Below are positions 7,501 through 15,718 of a DNA stretch of 64,000 nt, piece by piece. Each line of letters opens with the position of its first letter. Position 1 is the first letter of the stretch. The notes beneath the pieces were generated by a model, which worked only from the letters and a program-made list of their open reading frames with translations, was not told the DNA's origin and ran no database searches. Position numbers and translations under genes: made by a program. The stretch is from Leuctra nigra (Eukaryota; Arthropoda; Insecta; Plecoptera; Leuctridae): the NCBI GenBank assembly GCA_934045905.1, contig OW203764.1:33149629-33213628 (forward strand), in the 5' to 3' direction.

Positions 7501-10035
7501 AGAAGTGGTTGGCTCTTCAGTTATGGTTGGCTCTTCAGTTGTGGTTGGTTCTTCAGTTGTGGTAGGTTCCTCCGAAGTTGTTGGTTCTTCAGATGTGGTC
7601 GGTTCCTCAGAAGTGGTTGGCTCTTCAGTTGTGGTTGGCTCTTCAGTTGTGGTTGGTTCTTCAGTTGTGGTAGGTTCCTCCGAAGTGGTTGGTTCTTCAG
7701 ATGTGGTCGGTTCCTCAGAAGTGGTTGGCTCTTCAGTTGTAGTTGGCTCTTCAGTTGTGGTTGGTTCTTCAGTTGTGGTAGGTTCCTCCGAAGTGGTTGG
7801 TTCTTCAGATGTGGTCGGTTCCTCAGAAGTGGTTGGCTCTTCAGTTGTGGTTGGCTCTTCAGTTGTGGTTGGTTCTTCAGTTGTGGTCGGTTCCTCCGAA
7901 GTGGTTGGTTCTTCAGTTGTGGTTAGTTCTTCAGTTGTAGTATCTTCTTCAGTTGTAGATGGTAGCGTGGTTGAACCAGGACAACCGCTTGTCTCATTGT
8001 AGTGGCCTCCACCTGAACACTGGTATAAATGTGGAAACAGGATGCCCACATCCCGCTTACATATGTAGTAGAAACTGGGGTTCATAGCGAGAGCTCCCCT
8101 CTGCGTAAAGGCTGTGCATGGAGGAACTGGATTGTCGCATACCTCATGGTCAAGTGGGAGATCACATTGACCGGTAGCGATGTTGTAGGCGTAGTCTCCT
8201 ACGTCAGCACAGTCATGGACTTCAGAGTAGGAAGCAATGTCCAGACAGGTGTGGTACATTGTGCAGAAGTACGGGTCGGGATATATTCCTTCTTGATCAC
8301 AATGCAATGGGGCTCCGTAGCAACGTGCAGACTTGGAGCATACAGGGTCGATAAACGGGTTGTGGTGACAGTAAGGCGTCTCCCTTTGACAATCTTGAAC
8401 AGGTGTCTCATCTGGCAATAAAACTATATGTTTACAATCTGCAGAACACTTGATGGTACTCGGTCCATTTGTGGTCGGTGTACTTGATGTGGCAGTGGTA
8501 GGTGCTTCTGTTGTCGTTTGTTCTTCAGTTGTTGTTGGCTCTTCAGTTGACGTTTGTTCGTCTGTTGTTGTTTGTTCCTCAGTTGTTGTTTGTTCTTCAG
8601 TTGTTGTTTGTTCGTCAGTTGTTGTTTGTTCTTCAGGTGTCGTTTGTTTGTCAGTTGTAGTTTGTTCTACAGTTGTCGTTGGTTCTTCAGTTGTGGTCGG
8701 TTCATCAGAAGTTGTTTGTTCTTCAACGGTCGTTTGTTCCTCAGAAGTGGTCATTTCCTCAGAAGTGGTTGGCTCTTCAGTTGTGGTTGGTTCTTCAGTT
8801 GTGGTCGGTTCCTCAGAAGTGGTTGGCTCTTCAGTTGTGGTTGGTTCTTCAGTTGTAGTATCTTCTTCAGTTGTAGATGGTAGCGTGGTTGAACCAGGAC
8901 AACCGCTTGTCTCATTGTAGTGGCCTCCACCTGAACACTGGTATAAATGTGGAAACAGGATGCCCACATCCCGCTTACATATGTAGTAGAAACTGGGGTT
9001 CATAGCGAGAGCTCCTCTCTGCGTAAAGGCTGTGCATGGAGGTACTGGATTGTCGCATACCTCATGGTCAAGTGGGAGATCACATTGACCGGTAGCGATG
9101 TTGTAGGCGTAGTCTCCTACGTCAGCACAGTCATGGACTTCAGAGTAGGAAGCAATGTCCAGACAGGTGTGGTACATTGTGCAGAAGTACGGGTCGGGAT
9201 ATATTCCTTCTTGATCACAATGCAATGGGGCTCCGTAGCAACGGGCAGACTTGGAGCATACAGGGTAGATAAATGGGTTGTGGTGACAGTAAGGTGTCTC
9301 CCTTGAACAATCTTGAACAGGTGTCTCATATGGCAATAAAACTATCTGTTTACAATCTGCAGAACACTTGATGGTAGTCGGTCCATTTGTGGTTGGTGTT
9401 GTTGTTGTTGTTGCTGTTGTTGTTGTTGTTGTAGCTGTTGTTGGTATTTCATCGTCACATGAACCGAAGTTCCCCAAAGTCTCATTGAAAACTGAATCGC
9501 CTGCACATTTGTACAAATCAGGATACAGAATATCTGTATCTCTGAAGCACCTGTAGTAATAGCTTGGTTGCGCTCTCAGTGCCCCGAACTGTCCAAGCGA
9601 ACTACAAATGGGCACCGGAGATTGACAGACCGGATCGTCTAGCGGCAAGTCGCATTCCCCCGTGACGATGTTGTACGCGGAATCCTCGCATGCGTGCACT
9701 TGCGAATAACTCCCCGCCGCCGAGCACGTGTGATGTGTGGAGCAGAAGTACGGATCCGGGAAAACCCCGGCGTCCGCGCACTTGAGCGGTGCTCCGACAC
9801 AGCGAGCGGCTACGGAGCACTGCGGGTCGTCGTCGGGGTCGTCGTGACAGTAAGGGCGAATAGGAGTGCTGCATTCGGCGACTGTGATGCCGTCTGGTGT
9901 GTAAACCTGGACGCCCCTGCAGTCCTCAGTGCAGCTCAAGGCGCGAGGTGAGAAGTACCAGCTGGTCAGATATTCCAGGGGTGAAGAGGCGACCAATGGG
10001 ATTGTCTGCAGAAGAAACTTCACGTTTAGAGTCAA
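4522..10035 (-). CDS. Transmembrane mucin with CBM14 (peritrophin-A type) chitin-binding modules
   Basis: The open frame has 1837 codons. Four related cysteine modules of about 165 residues lie near residues 35-200, 217-383, 524-685 and 1007-1175. Each has a clear six-cysteine CBM14 domain (FPDPYFC, then YNI-TG-CDLPLD) followed by a shorter one with a YYY/YYIC-R core. CBM14 domains bind chitin in peritrophic matrix and cuticle. Long linkers of Thr, Glu, Pro and Ser suggest heavy O-glycosylation. Near the C-terminus a hydrophobic stretch (about 1785-1809) is followed by a 28-residue tail starting KRPK, so the protein is probably a type I surface mucin with an extracellular N-terminus. The start is uncertain: the first 17 residues are a weak signal sequence, and a good acceptor (tttcttctgcag, exon from 10005) suggests an upstream signal-peptide exon not found here. 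Confidence 0.85.
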   Translation of the reverse strand: MTLNVKFLLQTIPLVASSPLEYLTSWYFSPRALSCTEDCRGVQVYTPDGITVAECSTPIRPYCHDDPDDDPQCSVAARCVGAPLKCADAGVFPDPYFCSTHHTCSAAGSYSQVHACEDSAYNIVTGECDLPLDDPVCQSPVPICSSLGQFGALRAQPSYYYRCFRDTDILYPDLYKCAGDSVFNETLGNFGSCDDEIPTTATTTTTTATTTTTPTTNGPTTIKCSADCKQIVLLPYETPVQDCSRETPYCHHNPFIYPVCSKSARCYGAPLHCDQEGIYPDPYFCTMYHTCLDIASYSEVHDCADVGDYAYNIATGQCDLPLDHEVCDNPVPPCTAFTQRGALAMNPSFYYICKRDVGILFPHLYQCSGGGHYNETSGCPGSTTLPSTTEEDTTTEEPTTTEEPTTSEEPTTTEEPTTTEEPTTSEEMTTSEEQTTVEEQTTSDEPTTTEEPTTTVEQTTTDKQTTPEEQTTTDEQTTTEEQTTTEEQTTTDEQTSTEEPTTTEEQTTTEAPTTATSSTPTTNGPSTIKCSADCKHIVLLPDETPVQDCQRETPYCHHNPFIDPVCSKSARCYGAPLHCDQEGIYPDPYFCTMYHTCLDIASYSEVHDCADVGDYAYNIATGQCDLPLDHEVCDNPVPPCTAFTQRGALAMNPSFYYICKRDVGILFPHLYQCSGGGHYNETSGCPGSTTLPSTTEEDTTTEELTTTEEPTTSEEPTTTEEPTTTEEPTTTEEPTTSEEPTTSEEPTTSEEPTTTEEPTTTEEPTTTEEPTTSEEPTTSEEPTTSEEPTTTEEPTTTEEPTTTEEPTTSEEPTTSEEPTTSEEPTTTEEPTTTEEPTITEEPTTSEEPTTSEEPTTSEEPTTTEEPTTTEEPTTSEEPTTTEEPTTTEEPTTSEEPTTSEEPTTSEEPTTTKEPTTTEEPTTSEEPTTTKEPTTSEKPTTTEEPTTSEEPTTTEEPTTSEEPTTTEEQTTPEEQTTTEEPTTEEETTTELPTTGTSITTTSPPTTNGPTTIMCSADCTQIILDETLLQDCAGDKPYCHHNPLLDPVCSVAARCHGAPLKCAQEGDFPDPFFCTRYHTCPDETSYSVVHDCAAEGDLAYNIATGQCDLPLDHEVCDIPVPLCTRYPQVGALSLNPSYYYRCARDGTILYPYLYQCPGGGHFDETDGILGSCPSTTTLPATTTTEEETTTEETITTENTDEPSTTENTDAPITTENTDEPSTTEITTEFTEEPITTETTDEPSTTEITTENTDEPNTTEITTEITEEPITTENTDEPSTTELTTENTDAPSTTEITEVPITTENTDEPSTTENTVAPITTENTDEPSTTEITTEITEEPITTETTEATITTETTDEPSTTEITTENTDEPSTTEITTENTDAPSTTEITEEPITTENTDEPSTTEITTENTDEPSTTEITTENTDAPSTTEITEEPITTDNTDEPSTTEITTETTDAPSTTEITTENTDEPITTENTDEPSTTEITTENTEEPITTENTDAPSTTEITTENTDAPSTTEITEEPITTENTDEPSTTEITTENTDEPSTTEITTENTDAPSTTEITEEPITTDNTDEPSTTEITTETTDAPSTTEITTENTDEPITTENTDEPSTTEITTENTEEPITTENTDAPSTTEITTENTDAPSTTEITEEPITTENTDEPSTTEITTETTDAPSTTEITTENTDEPITTENTDEPSTTEITTENTEEPITTENTDEPSTTEITTENTDAPSTTEITEEPMTTDTDTPITTENTDGTSTTGTTDYPPPTDYPNPPVPPGDYTGIIVGSSFLAIGIIFGATVLSYGYIKRPKLKEPESRQLNSAMSDIITDNISVC
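4790..6480 (-). repeat. Mucin linker 4: Thr/Glu/Asp/Pro tandem repeats
   Basis: About 1.7 kb of imperfect tandem repeats coding for units such as TTENTDEPSTTEIT. Larger blocks recur almost exactly (compare 5190-5540 with 5590-5980), a sign of recent unequal exchange. It joins the last chitin-binding module to the membrane segment as a long stalk. All three frames of the opposite strand are also open because the unit lacks stops in any frame. Confidence 0.9.
6510..7015 (-). other. Mucin cysteine module 4
   Basis: Codes for SADCTQI, then CHHNPLLDPVC, then FPDPFFC, YNIATGQCDLPLD and a second YYYRC-type domain. It is the most diverged of the three downstream modules and lies closest to the membrane stalk. 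Confidence 0.8.
7080..7965 (-). repeat. Mucin linker 3: EEPTT(T/S) repeat with 108-bp higher-order unit
   Basis: The basic unit is 18 bp (EEPTT plus T or S). The marker cctccgaagt on the plus strand recurs at 7461, 7569, 7677, 7785 and 7893, exactly 108 bp apart, so six basic units form a higher-order repeat that has been copied as a block. Confidence 0.9.
7980..8465 (-). other. Mucin cysteine module 3, near-duplicate of module 2
   Basis: The DNA from about 7960 to 8455 matches 8870-9370 with only scattered changes, and the proteins differ at a handful of residues. The copies also share the flanking start of the Thr-rich linker. This indicates a recent duplication or gene conversion. Confidence 0.85.
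8495..8880 (-). repeat. Mucin linker 2: mixed EEPTT / EEQTT repeats
   Basis: An 18-bp-unit linker between modules 2 and 3. It has more Gln-containing units (EEQTTT, DEQTTT) than linker 3 and no clear 108-bp block structure. Confidence 0.8.
8890..9385 (-). other. Mucin cysteine module 2
   Basis: Same domain order as module 1: an N-terminal SADC and CHHNPF block, CBM14 with FPDPYFC-like YPDPYFC, YNIATGQCDLPLD, then the FYYIC domain. It is separated from module 1 by only a short poly-Thr stretch (about 9390-9455). Confidence 0.8.
9455..9935 (-). other. Mucin cysteine module 1 (N-terminal)
   Basis: Contains CTEDC, CHDDPDDDPQC, FPDPYFC, YNIVTGECDLPLDD and SYYYRC. It is clearly richer in G+C than modules 2-4, suggesting that it has not taken part in the later duplications. 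Confidence 0.8.
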
Positions 10036-10784
10036 TAATACTCGCAGAATTTTACGATTCGGATCTATGAAATTTCCTAAAAATGCTCGATCATGTGTTT
10101 TACGTATTGGGACAATTAATCGTTGTGCATACTACTGCAAAGTATAAGTAATAATAGTAAGAAATATCAAAAACCCTAAAAACACCATAAAAAGGGTTGC
10201 TACTGACATTTTGCAGACGGTTGGACTAATCGAATTCAAATGGTCAGAAATAAAAGATAAAGAATAAATTATCTGTTCCTCCAAAAAAATAAAAAATGTT
10301 CAGTGCATGTACCAAAGGTGCGAATTAATTAAAGAAGTAATTTTTTGGCATTCTGGTACCAATGCCCCAAATTAACGAAACAACAAAATAACATAAAATC
10401 GTTTTCCAAATAATTAACTTCTGAAGAAAATGATAGAAACTATATCTCGTATCTATACGCCCAAATGTTTTAACGGTAATGTATTCCTGAAGTTACAAAC
10501 TTTTTGACATTAGGGTTGGATTGGAACATCAAATTGATTAAATAACCACAATTTTCTTGCAGCCAAGAATTAACTCTTTTTCGATACCTTTAACTTTTTT
10601 TCTCGAAAGTGATGGCGTTTTGTTGACGTACAGGAAATCAAGTGCAATCAAATCAAAAGATCGTGGTGCAATCTTAAATCGCAATGTTTGAAGATAATTC
10701 TGCGTTATCATACGAGTTACAATGTTTGTCATATTATGGTCCCGGTCCATGAACCACTCGAAACCAAATCAACTGCGATACCAT
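10036..10784. other. Region upstream of the mucin, no gene seen
   Basis: AT-rich, with only short random frames. If the mucin has a separate signal-peptide exon it should lie in or beyond this stretch, but I could not identify one. Confidence 0.4.
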
Positions 10785-11906
10785 CTAGTGGAGCGGTCGC
10801 TCCACACAGCCAAGTCGTACCGTACACTCACAGTATCTCAACATACCGTAAATGCCTATATAAACTGAGGAGCAGACCAACTACTTTTACTGTAAGCAAC
10901 AACATGGCATTTTCGGCCTACTGGATCTCAAAATTGGTAAATCTCACATTGTTGCGAAATATCTTAATTTCGAGCTATGGCCCACCCCACTACATATACC
11001 AAATTTGGGAACAATAGGTTATGCCATTTGCGCGCTAGAGGACCGAGAAAACAGTGAAATTACATCACTTTCTGATTCTGATGATGATATCAGGAAACGT
11101 TGCTATCACCGCCACAGCCTAAACAGCTGAACCGATCAACCTGAAATTTTTACCACATATGCACTTTTGGCGTCTGATGATACCTTGCCTCTTGTGATTT
11201 TTTGTGCCGCCATTTTTAAACCGGAAGTGACGTCATATATGAAAAACGGCTGGACCGATTAGAACGAAATTAGCGCCATTCGGTTGAGATGGTCATCTAT
11301 ATGAAGTATGTTACTTAAAAATATAATTTTCTTATATTCTAAACCGGAAGTGGCGTCATAAATTTGCAATATTTAGCTTATTTCATCAAATTATACTTTA
11401 AATACACATATCATTATCTTACATTGTAACAAAGACAATACAAAATTATAATTTCAATACACAGTGTTCTCGGCCGCCATTCCTGAAACCGGAAGTGACG
11501 TCATACATCGAAAACGCCTGTACCGATTGCCACTGAACTAGCTCCTGTATATTCATTCTGCAATCTATTTGAAAAATCAATTGGGATGAATTAATATACA
11601 AATTAACGGTACCGGAAATGGCGGCAGGAACCACTAAATGAAACCGGAAGTGACGTCATATATTGAAAACGGCATGAGCGATTTGACGGAAATTAGCGCT
11701 ATTGAATTCAGAAGGTCATTCATGAAGTATCAACTAGATAAAACTAAATTGTTTTCTTATTACCTATACCGGAAATGACGTCATAAAAATGCTAAATGAC
11801 GTCATTAATATTCTAAAGGACACTAAATTCACCACTTTATACTTTTAAATAGATATTTAGTAAACATACATTGTAAATAATTATAAATTCAAGGTTGCAG
11901 TGCTCT

Positions 11907-12580
11907 CGGCCGCCATTTTCTAAAACCGGAAGTGACGTCATATAACGAAAACGGCTGTACCGATTGCAACTAAATTTTGGAATTGTGTAGGACTTATAAT
12001 TATGAATTCAATACGACATTAATTTCGGCCGCCATTGTTAAAACCGGAAGTGACGTCATATATCGAAAACGGATGTACCGATTGCAACCAAATTTTAGAA
12101 TTATGTCGGACTAATATAATTATGAACTAAAGACGACATTATTTTCGGCCGCCATTGTCAAAACCGGAAGTGACGTCATATATCGAAAACGGCTGTACCA
12201 ATTGCAACCAAATTTTGGAAATGTGTAGGACTAATAATTATGAATTAAAGACGACATTATTTTCGGCCGCCATTGTTAAAACCGAAGTGACGTCATTATC
12301 GAAAGCGGCTGTACCGATTGCAACCAAATTTTGGAAATAGTATGACTAATAATTATGAATTCAAGACGACATTATTTTCGGCCGCCATTTCAAAACCGGA
12401 AGGGACGTTATAATATATCGAAAACGGCTGTACCGATTGCAATCAAATTATGCAATTTTGTAGGACTAATAATTATGAATTCAAGACGACATTAATTTCG
12501 GCCGCCATTTCAAAACCGGAAGGGACGTTATAATATATCGAAAACGGCTGGACCGATTGTAATTTCTTAGTACCTATCCT
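11907..12580 (+). repeat. Tandem array, about 118-bp unit, within family A copy 2
   Basis: The marker cggccgccat recurs at about 11907, 12026, 12146, 12264, 12379 and 12499 (spacing 115-120). Each unit carries GCCGCCATT, then ACCGGAAG, usually followed by TGACGTCA, then cgaaaacggctgtaccgatt and a spacer with gacgacatta. Confidence 0.85.
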
Positions 12581-12667
12581 AATCGGTTGAGGCGTATTTT
12601 TTTAAAGAAATTAGTCCTTGCTCGGACATGTGCTACAAGCTGTATGAATAAACTAACAAAAGAAGTG

Positions 12668-12785
12668 ATATCCCAGAAAAAAACACTCCGTGTAAAAAAG
12701 GCAGCCAAGTCTCTTTACTTAAAAAAAAATCAACACCGAAAAGGAGTGATATCAAAAAAGGAGCCAAGTCAATGACATTTCCAAA
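12668..12785 (+). repeat. Partial (single-arm) foldback inside family A copy 2
   Basis: One degraded arm of the foldback: gtgatatccc, aacactccgtgtaaaa, cagccaagtctctt, then gtgatatcaaaaaaggagcc. The second arm is missing. It indicates that two family A copies were joined or that one was internally duplicated. Confidence 0.65.
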
Positions 12786-13069
12786 TATTTAATCGTATCT
12801 TTGAAATAAAAGTATAAACACCAGTATAAACAAGTCAGCCGCCATTTTGAAAACCGGAAGTGATGCCATAACTCGAGAACGGCTGGACCGATTGGAACGA
12901 AACTTGCGCTATACTTTATAGCATATCATTTATGGCATATACATAGTAACAAGCACAACTTTTCTTAGCAACCAAATCAAAAAGGCGTATTTTTTTAAAG
13001 GAATTATAGTCTTTGGTTCCACAATATATGCTACAAATTGTAAGAATAAACTGAAAAAAGGAATGATAT

Positions 13070-13441
13070 CCCATAAAAAACACTCCGTGTAAAAATACCA
13101 GCCAAGTCTCTTCAACTAAAAAAAAAATAGAAGAAATCTAAAAATTCAGCACTGAAAAGTAGTGATATCAAAAAAAGGCCAAGTCAAAACTTTTAAAAAT
13201 TACTTGGCGCATCGTTTTTCTATGGGATTATAGATATATTTTATGTATAGATGAGTATATTTGATTACCGACCTACTTCTATACTATTTATATGCACGAT
13301 GCGCCAAGTAATTTTTAAAAGTTTTGACTTGGCCTTTTTTTGATATCACTACTTTTCAGTGCTGAATTTTTAGATTTCTTCTATTTTTTTTTTAGTTGAA
13401 GAGACTTGGCTGGTATTTTTACACGGAGTGTTTTTTATGGG
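13070..13441. repeat. Foldback at the end of family A copy 2
   Basis: Arms of about 165 bp (CCCATAAAAAACACTCCG at 13070, complement ending at 13441) around a short spacer containing ttttatgtatagatgagtat. Very similar to the foldback at 16539-16906, including the spacer. Confidence 0.85.
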
Positions 13442-13498
13442 ATCATTTATACATGGGACAAAACATATTTGATAGAGTACTTCTACTCGAAATTAACT

Positions 13499-13895
13499 GT
13501 AGCGAGCGTCATATAGCGTACTCTTATGCCACTTGTTAATTTGTTTTTTGTAGGCAATGATCAGGTCAAACCGTTCAACAATCTATCTGAAATTTGGTAC
13601 ACACACTAATGGCATAAGAGGTCACTCGCAGGTATAGTTCGTTTATTGAAATCTAAAAAATTGATTCATTTCAGTTCGATCATTTTACATGGTCATTGGG
13701 ACCAACATTTTAGGCGTTTTTTTTAAATCAAATCTGTCAAGAACTTCACGATTTATTTACATTTTAGAGAAATTTTATGCGGTTTTTAAAATACCATAGG
13801 TTTGTAAATAAGCAAATTTCACACGCATATTAATTCGCATGCAATACGAAGGTTCCCTTATCAATTTGCGTTAAACGCGGAGCGTTTTCCTATTG
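13499..13895 (+). mobile_element. Degraded Helentron-like derivative
   Basis: Begins with a gcgagcgtca-type 5' end and a T-rich stretch. It includes the family phrase cagttcgatcattttacatggtc and ends near 13891 with ggagcgttttcctattg, a mutated form of the gagcgttttcctag 3' end. Confidence 0.4.
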
Positions 13896-14275
13896 TATAT
13901 AACATTGGCCAACCGGAAGCTTGTATTCCCTGAGCGGGAAACTCGGCTTCTCATTGGCTAGTGCTAACGGAACCGTAGAACCTCAATGCTTGTAAAATAA
14001 ATCACTTACTAATAACACAATCATCATCAACGTCTCCTGACATTTCTTCATGATCACTTATCACTGTGTAATATTCGATGTGTCTTTGAGAACTGGCCTC
14101 ATGCAAGACAAATCAATCCAAGCCAGCTTCTCTATCACCATGCTTCTTATCGACATCAGCCAGAGATCCTCCGTATAGATAATCAAGTACTCGACATTTC
14201 GTCATGGCCCACCGAATGATGATGATGACTTCATTATTTTGTGTAATACAGATAATTGAGAAAGAATCGTACAAA
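13896..14275. other. No gene seen
   Basis: Unique-looking AT-rich sequence with no frame, RNA or repeat that I can support. Confidence 0.4.
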
Positions 14276-14330
14276 CTAGGAAAACGCTCAGTGGACCGCG
14301 TTGATGAGCGAGTACATATCCAAATAAACA
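14276..14330 (-). mobile_element. Helentron 3' end fragment
   Basis: CTAGGAAAACGCTCAGTG followed by cgcgttgatgagcgag: the conserved 3' terminal hairpin and CTAG, with T following on the minus strand. The rest of the element is not recognisable. Confidence 0.55.
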
Positions 14331-14722
14331 CGATTCACTCAATCAATTCAATGAACAAAGATTTGTAATTTAAAAATAGCAATTGATTCCCAAGTAATTG
14401 TTTTCTCATTAGTGTTACCTTTTCCACATACCGCATTAATATGACCTGTTCTTCCACGCATTTCTTCCTTCACTGACCCTCCATTGTCTTAAATGTTTCT
14501 ATCTGTTTTTAAAAAGCTCTATCAGCATTTTCCACAACCACCATTTAATAGCAATATTTAATATAGTAGGTACATTCCCAATCAAGTTAATGATTTATCT
14601 TTAATTCATATAGGTAATACTGATAATCTGATTACTGTAATCTTAATACTGATTATCATGACATATGTAAATATCAATACGTACGTACTTCAAAACCATA
14701 ATTTTTGGTATTAAATTATTTA
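14331..14722. other. No gene seen
   Basis: AT-rich sequence without supported features. Confidence 0.4.
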
Positions 14723-15119
14723 TTAAGGTGGCTCGATCGATCGAGGTCAATGCTGATAAGAAAACTCAGACACCGTATACTCTGTATGCAAATCTGTTTA
14801 ATAAAAGATAATAAAAATAGTCTCAGATCTTCATAATTTTGTGTGTACTTATTGATAACCATGCCATACCACAATCCCTGAAAAAATTAAACACTTCTCG
14901 TGTCTAGTTTCTGAGATAATTTGAGTTTTCTCCCCCATGTTATCTTATGGCAGCCAAGTAAAATCGTGTCATTTTTAAGCTAAAATGGAGTTCAAATCTT
15001 TTTGTACCGTTAGATTTTAACAAAAAACTTTTTTCTGGTAGACATATGGACATACTACCAGGGTCCAAATTTGAAGAATAAAATCTAAGTGAACCATCAT
15101 TGTAAACTTTAACAAAATT
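14723..15119 (+). mobile_element. TTAA-flanked MITE family, copy M2 (3' end missing)
   Basis: Begins TTAAGGTGGCTCGATCGATC. The interior shares cttctcgtgtctagtttctgagataa and ccatgttatcttatggc with the elements at 27385 and 36284, and tggtagacatatggacatac with the latter. Its far end is replaced by an unrelated inverted repeat. Confidence 0.65.
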
Positions 15120-15360
15120 ATAAAAATTAAAACCGACTTAAAAAATAAATTTAAAATCGAAATTAAAAAAAATACAGCTTGGCGCATTGAATTTGAATCG
15201 ACCATGTAGACTTCTTTTATCTTCTTCCTATACTTCTGTCTTTCTTCGGCTCCTTTATCGTCATCTTCTTTCTTATGTTGCCTTCTTCTTGACACAATGC
15301 GCCTAGCTTTTTTTTTTTTAATTTCGATTTTACATTTTTTTAAAGTCGTTTTTAATTTTT
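15120..15360. repeat. Inverted repeat (foldback) of about 70-bp arms
   Basis: The left arm (15120-15190, aaaattaaaaccgac to cttggcgcattg) pairs with the right arm (15293-15360, caatgcgcctagc to tttttaattttt). The spacer is pyrimidine-rich on the plus strand (cttcttcc, tcttcttt). Confidence 0.65.
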
Positions 15361-15718
15361 AAGCGAGCGGAGCGAGCGTCTCTACCTGAAACTTATGGAA
15401 CAAATCTCTGTTTTTTTTTTTATTTTTTTGTTTATTTGTGTTTTTCGCATTAAATTTTAAACGAAGTAACGGATCTGGCCAAATTTTTTCACAAAAGATT
15501 CATTACTATCCACTGCAGAAGGCTATTGATTTCCAGCAAAATCTATCTATTAGTTTCATCGGAAACTGGATTGTAGATTGTACATCTTGGCTAGAGAGCT
15601 TGGCAATATGGAAGAATCTCTGCGTTCACATTGAAACTGCAATCGTTTGTCCGATCATCACCAAATTTTGCGTGGTAATTGGGTTAAGTATTTTTGACTC
15701 TCTCAGACAAATCTGTAT
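15361..15718 (+). mobile_element. Likely 5' part of a Helentron derivative split by family A copy 3
   Basis: Starts with agcgagcggagcgagcgtct and a long T tract, like other Helentron 5' ends. The segment just before family A copy 3 (tttttgactctctcagacaaa) recurs at about 17097, which suggests that the remainder lies at 16907-17715. The join is an inference. Confidence 0.4.

Larger units (their letters stand above)
10785..13441 (+). repeat. Composite repeat family A, copy 2 (longest)
   Basis: Starts with CTAG and the perfect palindrome gtggagcg-gt-cgctccac (10788-10805). It continues with family segments shared with copies 3 and 4 (gtaagcaacaacatggcatt; catatgcacttttggcgtct) and ends in the foldback at 13070-13441. 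It is about 2.66 kb against about 1.2-1.3 kb for copies 3 and 4; the extra length is a tandem expansion at 11907-12580 and a second partial foldback. No coding capacity is seen. Confidence 0.85.

Noticed and set aside
7001..8002. Plus-strand frame of 333 codons rich in Val/Ser
   Set aside because: Antisense of the EEPTT linker; purely repetitive.
10785..10805. Perfect palindrome gtggagcggtcgctccac as a transcription-factor operator
   Set aside because: It occurs only at the end of family A copies and is better explained as an element terminus.
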